Origin: Mycobacterium sp.
GTDB taxonomy: Bacteria; Actinomycetota; Actinomycetes; Mycobacteriales; Mycobacteriaceae
Assembly: GCA_025965815.1 (NCBI GenBank)
Contig: JAOPWF010000462.1
Span: 1-7,144, forward strand
Length of the DNA: 7,144 bases
Reading direction: 5' to 3'
In this document: positions 1 through 7,142 of the stretch, piece by piece
How positions within the stretch are numbered: the first letter of the stretch is position 1
Layout: every line of letters begins with the position of its first letter
Notes under the pieces: model-generated
The model's input: only the letters and a program-made list of their open reading frames with translations
The model's database searches: none
What the model was told of the DNA's origin: nothing
Translations under genes and position numbers: made by a program

Positions 1-1880
<1,880 letters not shown>

Positions 1881-1921
1881 CCCGCTCGTTCCCCGGGTCG
1901 CTTCGTTCCCGCCCGCCGGAA

Positions 1922-1927
1922 TAGACT
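1922..1927 (+). promoter_or_regulatory. -10 element of a probable leaderless promoter (MDR oxidoreductase)
   Basis: TAGACT fits the mycobacterial SigA -10 pattern TAnnnT. It lies 7 nt before the ATG at 1935, so transcription would begin at or next to the start codon. No purine-rich ribosome binding site lies between them (GCCCGCC only), which agrees with a leaderless mRNA. No clear -35 is visible. This suggests the oxidoreductase is transcribed separately from the lipase/lipoprotein pair. Confidence 0.55.
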
Positions 1928-1934
1928 GCCCGCC

Positions 1935-2867
1935 ATGACCAAGACTGTGGTGGCCGAAGGCTACGGTGGCCCGGAAGTCCTTGCGGTACAAGACATCGTG
2001 ATGCCCGATCCCGGCCCCGGCCAGGTGCTGATCGATGTCAAGGCAGCAGGCACCAACCCCATTGACTACAAGGTCTACAGCGGCGACATGGGCAACGATC
2101 CAGATTCGCTTCCCATGCCGATCGGGATGGAGGGCTCCGGTATCATCGCCGCCCTGGTGCCCGGGGTGGCGGGATATACCGGTCCGCTCGAGGTCGGAGA
2201 CGAGGTCATCGCCACCAATGTCCGTGGCGGCTACTCCGAGCAGGTGATCGCCGACGCGGCCGACGTGGGCCACAAACCTGCGACGCTGTCCTTCGAGCAG
2301 GCCGCCGGACTGCTGCTGGTCGGTGGCACCGCCTGGCACGCCCTGACCGCGACCCGCGTCGACGAGGGCGACACCGTCCTGATCCACGGCGCGAGCGGCG
2401 GCGTGGGTCTGATGGCGGTGCAGTTGGCGGTCGCGCGCGGCGCCAAGGTCATCGCCACCGCCAGCCCGGCTCGCCACGACCAACTCCGCGGTTATGGCGC
2501 GGTGCCGGTGGTTTACGGCGAGGGATTGGCCGACCGGGTGCGCGAAATCGGCCGCGTCGACGCTGCCCTGGATCTGGTCGGCACCGACGAGGCGCTGGAC
2601 ACCTCGGTCGAGTTGGTCGCCGATCGTGGCCGGATCGCCACCATCGCCGGATTCGCCCGCGCCGCTCAACTCGGCATCGCCGTGCTGACCGGTGCCAACG
2701 GTGGCGACGAGATCCGCAACGCCGCGCGGCCCGAATTGATTCGGCTGGCCGCGGACGGGCTGCTGGAGGTCACCGTTGACCGCACGTTCCCACTGGATGA
2801 GGCCGCCGAGGCGCACCGGTATCTGCAGACCGGACACGCCAACGGAAAAGTCGTACTTCTCCCTTAA
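1935..2867 (+). CDS. Zinc-independent MDR-family NADP-dependent oxidoreductase (quinone oxidoreductase type)
   Basis: A 310-aa cytoplasmic medium-chain dehydrogenase/reductase of the quinone oxidoreductase group, which uses NADPH to reduce quinones or alpha,beta-unsaturated carbonyl compounds. The N-terminal GroES-like half (about residues 1-125) contains VLAVQDIVMPDPGPGQVLIDVKAAGTNPIDYK and GMEGSGII. The nucleotide-binding half (about 130-280) has the diagnostic LIHGASGGVG turn (Gly152-Gly158) and AVQLAVARGAKVIATAS. The Cys/His ligands of the catalytic and structural zinc sites of alcohol dehydrogenases are absent, as expected for this group. It ends with the usual GKVVLLP strand. The ATG appears leaderless, 7 nt after a TAGACT -10. 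It follows the lipoprotein gene by 54 nt, and the next gene has its own apparent promoter, so it may be a single-gene unit. Substrate cannot be told from sequence. I do not recall this gene at the matching place in M. tuberculosis. Confidence 0.92.
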   Translation: MTKTVVAEGYGGPEVLAVQDIVMPDPGPGQVLIDVKAAGTNPIDYKVYSGDMGNDPDSLPMPIGMEGSGIIAALVPGVAGYTGPLEVGDEVIATNVRGGYSEQVIADAADVGHKPATLSFEQAAGLLLVGGTAWHALTATRVDEGDTVLIHGASGGVGLMAVQLAVARGAKVIATASPARHDQLRGYGAVPVVYGEGLADRVREIGRVDAALDLVGTDEALDTSVELVADRGRIATIAGFARAAQLGIAVLTGANGGDEIRNAARPELIRLAADGLLEVTVDRTFPLDEAAEAHRYLQTGHANGKVVLLP

Positions 2868-2870
2868 CGT
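2865..2870 (+). promoter_or_regulatory. -10 element positioned for a leaderless upstream ORF
   Basis: TAACGT, which includes the TAA stop of the oxidoreductase, fits TAnnnT. It sits 6 nt before the ATG at 2877, almost the same geometry as the -10/start pairs at 1922/1935, 4232/4245 and 5757/5769. If active, it would drive the 34-bp repeat region, the DUF2786 gene and the metallohydrolase. No convincing -35 is seen. The TAnnnT pattern is degenerate in GC-rich DNA, so the support is mainly spacing and repetition of the layout. Confidence 0.4.
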
Positions 2871-2876
2871 GACGCC

Positions 2877-2944
2877 ATGACCAAGCAGCGAGGAGCGGAG
2901 CGGATCGCGCATGACCAAGGAGCGAGGAGCGGAGCGGATCGCGC
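2877..2944 (+). repeat. Two tandem 34-bp direct repeats, 33/34 identical
   Basis: Copy 1 is 2877-2910 and copy 2 is 2911-2944; they differ only at 2886 (C) versus 2920 (G). Each unit begins ATGACCAAG, contains AGCGAGGAGCGGAGCGGATC and ends GCGC. The downstream gene begins ATGAC at 2945, like the first five bases of a third unit. The repeat therefore duplicates a translation initiation region, placing three ATGs at 34-nt intervals. Because 34 is not a multiple of 3, they fall in three different frames. The 13-mer CGCCATGACCAAG at 2874-2886 also occurs at the oxidoreductase start (1931-1943), which hints at how the first copy may have arisen. Confidence 0.95.
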
Positions 2945-2948
2945 ATGA
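2877..2948 (+). CDS. Possible 23-aa leaderless upstream ORF coupled to the DUF2786 gene
   Basis: ATG at 2877 opens a 23-codon frame beginning MTKQRGAERIAHDQ and ending GADRA. Its TGA (2946-2948) overlaps the DUF2786 start as ATGA. The start lies 6 nt after a TAACGT -10, the arrangement of a leaderless start. Translating ribosomes would terminate exactly at the DUF2786 ATG, allowing coupling. A second nested frame from 2911 (13 codons, MTKERGAERIAHD, stop 2950-2952) starts in repeat copy 2. The peptide is Arg/Ala-rich with no recognisable domain and could be a by-product of the repeat, so it may not be a functional protein. Leaderless short upstream ORFs are well known in mycobacteria. Confidence 0.35.
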   Translation: MTKQRGAERIAHDQGARSGADRA

Positions 2949-3694
2949 CTGACGACAAGATGCTGTCGCGCATCGCCGCCCTGCTGCGGCAGGCCGAAGG
3001 CACCGACAACGAGCATGAGGCGGAAGCCTTCATGGCGGCCGCGCAGCGACTGGCGACCGCGACGTCCATCGACCTCGCGGTGGCGCGGTCGCACGCCGCC
3101 CAGCGGTCACCGGCGCAGACCCCGTTGCAGCGCACCATCACCATCGGTGCGGCAGGCACCAAGGGGCTGCGCACCTACGTGCAGCTTTTCGCGGTGATCG
3201 CGGCGGCCAACGACGTGAAGTGCGACGTCGCGTCGAATTCGACGTTTGTCTATGCCTACGGCTTCGCCGAGGACATCGACGCCAGCCACGCGCTCTACGC
3301 CAGCCTGGTGGTGCAGATGGTGCGGGCCTCCGACGCGTACATCGCGTCCGGTGCGCACCGCCCGACGGCCACCATCACCGCGCGGCTGAACTTCCAGCTG
3401 GCGTTCGGGGCGCGCGTCGGGCTGCGGCTGACGCAGGCCCGCGACGAGACTCAGCGCGAGGCGACCAAGGGCAGGGGGCGGCAACCCGGGACCGCGATTG
3501 CCCTGCGCGACAAAGAGATCGAGCTGAAGAGTTTCTACCGCGAGGCGTCCCAGGCCCGCGGCACCTGGCAGGCGGCTCGCGCCTCGGCGGGCTACTCGTC
3601 CTCCGCGCGGCGGGCCGGGGACCGGGCCGGCCGACGGGCCCGGCTCGGCAACAACCCGGAGCTGTCGAGAGCCCGCGGCGTGCTGGGTAAGTGA
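2945..3694 (+). CDS. DUF2786 domain protein, Rv0184 type
   Basis: A 249-aa soluble protein of unknown function; I recall Rv0184 as the same length. The N-terminal DUF2786 segment covers about residues 4-45 (KMLSRIAALLRQAEGTDNEH, then EAEAFMAAAQRLATATSIDL), predicted to form a helical pair. A middle region (about 65-160) alternates strands and helices. The basic C-terminal third includes KGRGRQPG, AIALRDKEIELKSFYREA and an Arg/Ala/Gly-rich tail (SSSARRAGDRAGRRARLG), which could contact nucleic acid; that is inference. There is no signal peptide or membrane segment. The ATG at 2945 has GGAG (2931-2934) about 10 nt upstream, supplied by the second 34-bp repeat, and overlaps the stop of the upstream ORF. 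The next gene starts 4 nt after the stop, so the two are almost certainly one operon. Biochemical role unknown. Confidence 0.9.
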   Translation: MTDDKMLSRIAALLRQAEGTDNEHEAEAFMAAAQRLATATSIDLAVARSHAAQRSPAQTPLQRTITIGAAGTKGLRTYVQLFAVIAAANDVKCDVASNSTFVYAYGFAEDIDASHALYASLVVQMVRASDAYIASGAHRPTATITARLNFQLAFGARVGLRLTQARDETQREATKGRGRQPGTAIALRDKEIELKSFYREASQARGTWQAARASAGYSSSARRAGDRAGRRARLGNNPELSRARGVLGK

Positions 3695-3698
3695 CGCG

Positions 3699-4220
3699 AT
3701 GAGCGCCCGCGCGAAGAGCATCGATCCCGGTCCGAGAGACTCGCAGCGCGCCAAGGTGTACGCCGCAGAGGAGTTCGTCCGAACCCTGTTCGACCGGGCG
3801 AGCGAACACGGCAGCCGCGCCGTCGACTTCTTCGGAACACAGCTGACGCTGCCGCCTGAAGCGCGCTTCGGATCGGTGCCCGCGGTGCAGCGGTACGTCG
3901 ACGAGGTACTGGCGCTTGCCAGGGTTCGCGAGCGCTGGCCGGAGGTCGACCCGCTGACCGTGCGTGCCAGGCGCGCGGCCACCGCAGCCCACTACGAGCG
4001 CCGCGACGACGTGGCCGTCATCGCGGTTCCCGAGCGCGGTACGACGTGGGCCATGCGGGAGCTTGTCGTGCTGCACGAGATCGCCCACCACCTGTCAGAT
4101 GTCAACCCGCCGCACGGACCGGAGTTCGTGGCGGTGTTCGGTGAGCTGGCGGGGCTGGTGATGGGGCCCGAAGTCGCACATGTGTTGCGGGTCGTCTACG
4201 CGAAAGAGGGTGTGCGGTAG
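3699..4220 (+). CDS. TIGR04338-type putative zinc metallohydrolase, Rv0185 type
   Basis: A 173-aa predicted cytoplasmic zinc hydrolase. The metal site is plain: HEIAHH places His126-Glu127 and His130 in a HExxH helix, followed by His139 in NPPHGPEF (HExxH-x8-H), with Glu127 as the presumed general base. The HG-x-E-F ending resembles that of SprT/WSS1-like metallopeptidases, but substrate and peptidase activity are not established. The N-terminal RDSQRAKVYAAEEFVRTLF segment is typical of the actinobacterial TIGR04338 family. There is no signal peptide or membrane segment. The ATG starts 4 nt after the DUF2786 stop without a good ribosome binding site, suggesting coupled translation. The same two genes are adjacent in M. 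tuberculosis (Rv0184-Rv0185), so they probably act together. Confidence 0.9.
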   Translation: MSARAKSIDPGPRDSQRAKVYAAEEFVRTLFDRASEHGSRAVDFFGTQLTLPPEARFGSVPAVQRYVDEVLALARVRERWPEVDPLTVRARRAATAAHYERRDDVAVIAVPERGTTWAMRELVVLHEIAHHLSDVNPPHGPEFVAVFGELAGLVMGPEVAHVLRVVYAKEGVR

Positions 4221-4231
4221 GCCAAAGCGAC

Positions 4232-4237
4232 TACCGT
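4232..4237 (+). promoter_or_regulatory. -10 element of a probable leaderless promoter (O-methyltransferase)
   Basis: TACCGT (TAnnnT) lies in the 24-nt gap after the metallohydrolase and 7 nt before the GTG at 4245. This favours that GTG as a leaderless start over the in-frame GTG at 4236, which would overlap the -10 itself. No clear -35 is seen. Confidence 0.45.
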
Positions 4238-4244
4238 GTGCTCG

Positions 4245-4907
4245 GTGAGCGAACCGACCGCGCAGGCAGTCGATGCGTTTCTCGACCAGGCTCTGCACAC
4301 AGAGGATGCCGCATTGACCGCGGCCCGCGACGCCACCGATGCGGCCGGGATGCCGCCGATCGAGGTATCCGCCCAGAGCGGCAAGCTGCTGTCGCTGCTG
4401 GCGACCGCAACCGGCGCCACCCGCGTTCTCGAAATCGGCACCCTCGGCGGTTACAGCACGATCCGGCTGGCCCGCGGTGTCGGTCCGCGGGGCAGCGTCG
4501 TGACGCTGGAGTACGAACCGAAGCATGCCGAGGTCGCGCGATCCAACCTGGAACGGGCCGGTGTAGCAGACCGCGTCGAGATCATCGTCGGCGCGGCGCT
4601 GGACACGCTACCGACCTTGGCTGACCAGGGGCGGTCCTTCGATCTGGTGTTCATCGACGCCGACAAGGAGAACAACTCGGCGTACGTCGAGTGGGCGATC
4701 AAGCTGTCCTCGACGGGCTCGATCATCGTGGTGGACAACGTCGTTCGCAACGGGCGGGTGCTCGAGCCGGCCGCGGACGATCAGCAGGCGCAGGCGGTGC
4801 GCGACATGATCGAGATGATGGGTGAGCATCCCCGGCTGGACACCGCAGCGATTCAGACCGTCGGGTCCAAGGGCTGGGACGGTTTCGCGGTCGCCTTGGT
4901 GAAGTAG
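4245..4907 (+). CDS. Metal-dependent SAM O-methyltransferase, COMT-like (Rv0187 type)
   Basis: A 220-aa cytoplasmic class I methyltransferase of the catechol/caffeoyl-CoA O-methyltransferase family (Methyltransf_3). It would transfer a methyl group from S-adenosylmethionine to a hydroxyl of a catechol-like acceptor. The SAM-binding loop is VLEIGTLGG (residues 61-69), followed by the acidic ribose-binding end of the second strand (LEYEPKHAEVA). The active site matches catechol O-methyltransferase: metal ligands Asp138 (FIDADK), Asp164 and Asn165 (VVDNV), and the catalytic-type Lys141. The C-terminal KGWDGFAVALVK strand is complete. GTG at 4245 is chosen because it sits 7 nt after TACCGT and gives the length I recall for Rv0187; GTG at 4236 would add three residues. 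The natural acceptor is unknown. A frameshifted membrane-protein gene follows after 25 nt and is probably co-transcribed. Confidence 0.92.
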   Translation: MSEPTAQAVDAFLDQALHTEDAALTAARDATDAAGMPPIEVSAQSGKLLSLLATATGATRVLEIGTLGGYSTIRLARGVGPRGSVVTLEYEPKHAEVARSNLERAGVADRVEIIVGAALDTLPTLADQGRSFDLVFIDADKENNSAYVEWAIKLSSTGSIIVVDNVVRNGRVLEPAADDQQAQAVRDMIEMMGEHPRLDTAAIQTVGSKGWDGFAVALVK

Positions 4908-4917
4908 CGACGCAGTT

Positions 4918-4923
4918 AGGAGG
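4918..4923 (+). promoter_or_regulatory. Ribosome binding site that decides the start of the membrane-protein gene
   Basis: AGGAGG is a perfect Shine-Dalgarno core, the strongest in the window. Its spacing to the GTG at 4933 is 9 nt, ideal. The GTG at 4926, in the frame of most of the protein, is only 2 nt away and cannot be used efficiently. This shows that translation starts in the frame of 4933, which later runs into a stop at 5068-5070. Confidence 0.8.
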
Positions 4924-4932
4924 CAGTGTCCT

Positions 4933-5435
4933 GTGGCCACCGTCATCGCGGTGATCATCGCGCTCATCGGCGGTTTCGTGCAGAGCCGCCGGCAGAAGGA
5001 TCGGCCGGCGGTCGAGACATCCACATGGTCTGGTGGATGGTGTGGGTGGTCGGTGTCGCGTCCCTGGTAGGTGCGGCATACCACATCTTCGACGGTGCGC
5101 AGACCGCTGAACTGATCGGCTACACCCGGGGCGACGGCGGCTTCCAATGGGAAAATGCCATGGGTGACATGGCCATTGGTGTGGTCGGCATCATGGGCTA
5201 CCGGTTCCGGGGATACTTCTGGCTGTGCACGATCGTCGTGCTCATTCAGTACATCGGCGACGCGGCGGGCCACATCTACTTCGGGGTCGTCGACGACAAC
5301 ACCAGTCCATACAACATCGGATTCCCGCTGTGGACCGACATTCTGCTGCCAATCGTCATGTGGCTTCTCTATATCAGGTCGCGGCGAGCCAACGGTGATG
5401 CGGTGCCGAAGGCCGAGGTGCGGCAGGCGGTTTAG
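4933..5435 (+). pseudogene. DUF6790-like small membrane protein (Rv0188 type), frameshifted
   Basis: Two frames together spell one membrane protein. From GTG 4933 the first frame gives VATVIAVIIALIGGFV, a clear membrane helix, then a basic loop QSRRQKDRPAVE, and stops at TAG 5068-5070. The second frame takes over near 5022 with HMVWWMVWVVGVASLVGAAYHIF and runs to TAG at 5435 with helices near 5169-5207, 5215-5283 and 5320-5373, plus the family-like stretches GYTRGDGGFQWENAMGD and GDAAGHIYF. Together this makes about 167 aa and five helices, the topology I recall for DUF6790 proteins. Upstream of 5022 the second frame reads as His/Arg/Ala-rich nonsense, so a one-base loss (or two-base gain) at about 5011-5024 best explains the break. 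No slippery heptamer suggests programmed frameshifting. A sequencing error is possible, as is a shorter product from ATG 5025 (136 aa). Function unknown. Confidence 0.7.
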
Positions 5436-5689
5436 CGTGGCTGTCACTGTCGCCGATTGCCAACGGGTCCAGACGAATTGGTTCCGTATGCGCGCAGGAG
5501 CTGGGTGCAAGGCCTGGACCGATGACGGGGTGCACTGGACCGGTGGCGATCACCGTCGGCGCCGTGCAGCGCGGACTGGTACGCGTTATGCGGTTCTGAA
5601 CGCCACTGGAGGGAAAGCTGCTCTCCGAGGCTGGCGGGTTCACCCATGGGCACGGGCATTCAGGTGGTGGCACCACATGAATGGCTGAA

Positions 5690-5698
5690 TTGTCCACA
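5690..5698 (+). promoter_or_regulatory. DnaA-box-like 9-mer (TTGTCCACA)
   Basis: TTGTCCACA is identical to the preferred mycobacterial DnaA box. It lies 18 bp (start to start) from a second box in the same orientation and 43 bp ahead of the SOS box. Whether DnaA binds here is untested. A lone chance match is not rare, but a perfect pair at this distance in a non-coding region is unlikely. Confidence 0.5.
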
Positions 5699-5707
5699 GT
5701 CTGGGTT

Positions 5708-5716
5708 TTATCCACA
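5708..5716 (+). promoter_or_regulatory. DnaA-box-like 9-mer (TTATCCACA)
   Basis: TTATCCACA is identical to the classical bacterial DnaA box consensus and shares TCCACAG with the site at 5690. It lies 25 bp upstream of the SOS box and about 40 bp upstream of the HNH -10 element, a position from which a bound protein could affect the promoter. Confidence 0.5.
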
Positions 5717-5740
5717 GGTGGCGTGTTGGGGCGAGTGGTC

Positions 5741-5756
5741 TCGAACACGTGTTCGA
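5741..5756 (+). promoter_or_regulatory. LexA binding site (SOS box) of the HNH gene
   Basis: TCGAACACGTGTTCGA is a perfect 16-bp palindrome and an exact match to the mycobacterial SOS box TCGAAC-N4-GTTCGA. It directly abuts the -10 element (5757-5762), so bound LexA would block RNA polymerase. The HNH gene should be repressed normally and induced by DNA damage. SOS boxes ahead of 13E12-family genes are documented in M. tuberculosis. Confidence 0.9.
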
Positions 5757-5762
5757 TAGTGT
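5757..5762 (+). promoter_or_regulatory. -10 element of the SOS-regulated, probably leaderless HNH promoter
   Basis: TAGTGT (TAnnnT) lies immediately 3' of the SOS box and 6 nt before the GTG at 5769, so the transcript probably begins at the start codon. No separate ribosome binding site is positioned for that GTG; the GGGG at 5764-5767 is too close. Confidence 0.55.
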
Positions 5763-5768
5763 TGGGGT

Positions 5769-7142
5769 GTGGGTATCAGTCCGGAGCAGGCGCGAGACGA
5801 GATCGGTGCTGCGCTGGACGCGGTCGACGCCGCCCAGGACCGGCTGCGCGCGACCGGCACCGAGTTGGTGGGTAACGCGTTTCGGGTCGAGATGGCCGAC
5901 CGGCTGGAAACCCAGCAGCGGGTGCACCGCGCCCTGTCCTACCGGATGTTCGGGGAGATCGCCGATCCACCCGACGGGCCCGAGGATCCCGCCCTGCCGG
6001 CCGGGGCGGTGGCCTCGCAGCTGCTGTGGAAACGGCTGCGGATCACCCCCGCCGAGGTGCGGCGCCGCTTCCGGGTAGCCGCCCGCATCCGCCCCCGCCG
6101 GTCGCTGACCGGACCCACGCTCGCCCCCGAGCTGCCCGAGCTGGCCGCCGCCGCCGAAGCCGGCACTCTCGGCGAGGACCACATCCGGGAGATCTGCCGG
6201 GCACTCGACGTGCTGCCCGGACACGTACCCGCCGCGCTGCGCGACACCGCCGAACGGGTCCTCGTGCGCCAGGCCGGCCAGTACGACGCGCAGATCGTGG
6301 CCGCCGCCGGGGCGCGCATCGCCGAACACGTCAACCCCGACGGGCTCTTCGACGACCACGACCGCGCCCGCCGCCGCGCCCTGACCCTGCACCGCCAGGG
6401 CCCCGACGGCATGAGCCGGCTGTCGGGCTGGCTGGACCCCGAAACCCGCGCCTACCTCGAAGCCGTCGGCGCCGCGGTCCGCCCCGGCCACCACACCCCC
6501 GAGCACCCGACGGCCGTCGTGGACGCCGCCACCGACACCCGCACCGGCCCCCAACGCCTACACGACGCCCTCAAACTCGCCCTGCGCGCCGGCATCGCCT
6601 CCGCCGACCTGGGCACCCACCGCGGACTCCCGGTCACCGTCATCGCCACCACCACCCTGGCCGAACTCAACCAGGCCGCCCACGCCGCCACCGACCCCGC
6701 CATCACGATGCCACCCCCGGCCCGCACCGGCGGCGGCAGCGCGCTACCCATGCGCGACCTACTGCGGATGGCCACCGACTCCATCCACTACCTCGCCGTC
6801 TTCGACGACCACGACGGCCGACCGCTCTACCTCGGCCGCACCAAACGCATCGCCACCGCCGACCAACGCATCATCTGCTACGCCCGCGACCGCGGCTGCA
6901 CCCAACCCGGCTGCCTACAACCCGGCTACCACGCCGAAGTCCACCACGCCCCCGACTGGGCCACCGGCGGCCTCACCAACGCCGACAGCCTGTTCTTCGC
7001 CTGCGCACCCTCCCACAAACTCGCCACCACCAACCACATCACCACCACCATCACCAACACCGGCCGCCTCGCCTGGAACGGCCACCTCAACCACGCCCAC
7101 CACCCCGACGAACTCCTCCGGGAAGAATCCGACGACGGATGA
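5769..7142 (+). CDS. DUF222/HNH endonuclease-like protein, 13E12 repeat family
   Basis: A complete 457-aa member of the REP13E12 family of actinobacterial HNH proteins, present in multiple copies in many mycobacteria. The DUF222 region spans about residues 10-330, with typical stretches such as RITPAEVRRRFRVAARI, LGEDHIREICRALDVLP and DPETRAYLEAVGAAV. The HNH nuclease module is at about 365-425: CYARDRGC and CTQPGC (Cys377, Cys382), EVHHAPDW (His392-His393), GGLTNADSLFFAC (Cys412) and S415-H416, ending with a HHPDELL motif common in the family. The usual ending of the second metal pair is C-x2-H-H; here it is C-A-P-S-H, so Ser415 replaces a predicted zinc ligand. The GTG start is set by the -10 and SOS box just upstream. 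Expected expression is DNA-damage-induced. The natural target is unknown. Base composition shifts from G-rich at the 5' end to very C-rich, G-poor sense strand at the 3' end. Confidence 0.93.
   Translation: MGISPEQARDEIGAALDAVDAAQDRLRATGTELVGNAFRVEMADRLETQQRVHRALSYRMFGEIADPPDGPEDPALPAGAVASQLLWKRLRITPAEVRRRFRVAARIRPRRSLTGPTLAPELPELAAAAEAGTLGEDHIREICRALDVLPGHVPAALRDTAERVLVRQAGQYDAQIVAAAGARIAEHVNPDGLFDDHDRARRRALTLHRQGPDGMSRLSGWLDPETRAYLEAVGAAVRPGHHTPEHPTAVVDAATDTRTGPQRLHDALKLALRAGIASADLGTHRGLPVTVIATTTLAELNQAAHAATDPAITMPPPARTGGGSALPMRDLLRMATDSIHYLAVFDDHDGRPLYLGRTKRIATADQRIICYARDRGCTQPGCLQPGYHAEVHHAPDWATGGLTNADSLFFACAPSHKLATTNHITTTITNTGRLAWNGHLNHAHHPDELLREESDDG

Larger units (their letters stand above)
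5436..5768 (+). other. 333-nt non-coding stretch ahead of the HNH gene
   Basis: No frame here reads like a protein, and I see no tRNA or other known RNA. The left two thirds contain only weak structure: an imperfect two-part hairpin at 5597-5642 (TGAAC/GTTCA, GCCA/TGGC, GGAG/CTCC, no T-tract) and a short palindrome, GTGGTG-G-CACCAC, at 5664-5676. The right third carries the listed DnaA-box-like sites, SOS box and -10. A boundary of an inserted HNH element probably lies in this region, but no terminal repeats can be recognised. Confidence 0.6.

Noticed and set aside
4236..4244. GTG at 4236 as the start of the O-methyltransferase
   Set aside because: It lies within the TACCGT -10 candidate; GTG at 4245 has leaderless spacing and matches the expected protein length. 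The alternative is not excluded.
4926..5024. The N-terminal part (4926-5024) of the frame encoding most of the membrane protein, taken as real protein
   Set aside because: It reads as His/Arg/Gly-rich nonsense, its GTG is only 2 nt from the AGGAGG, and the overlapping frame encodes a convincing membrane helix.
4933..5030. Programmed -1 frameshift in the membrane-protein gene
   Set aside because: No X-XXY-YYZ slippery heptamer or homopolymer run was found in the overlap, so a simple indel or sequencing error is more likely.
5155..5688. 177-codon + strand frame running from the membrane gene into the spacer
   Set aside because: It is a shadow frame of the membrane gene at its start, Ser/Arg/Thr/Cys-rich, with no start signals and no recognisable domain.
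5436..5689. tRNA, riboswitch or CRISPR in the spacer
   Set aside because: No cloverleaf, conserved riboswitch core or regularly spaced repeats could be recognised by eye.
5690..5716. Replication origin (oriC) at the DnaA-box pair
   Set aside because: There are only two boxes, no AT-rich unwinding region, and no dnaA, dnaN or replication initiator gene nearby.
5640..6554. Minus-strand open frame of 304 codons across the HNH gene start
   Set aside because: It has a Gly/Val/Ala-rich composition, is antisense to a recognised DUF222 domain and has no start signals.
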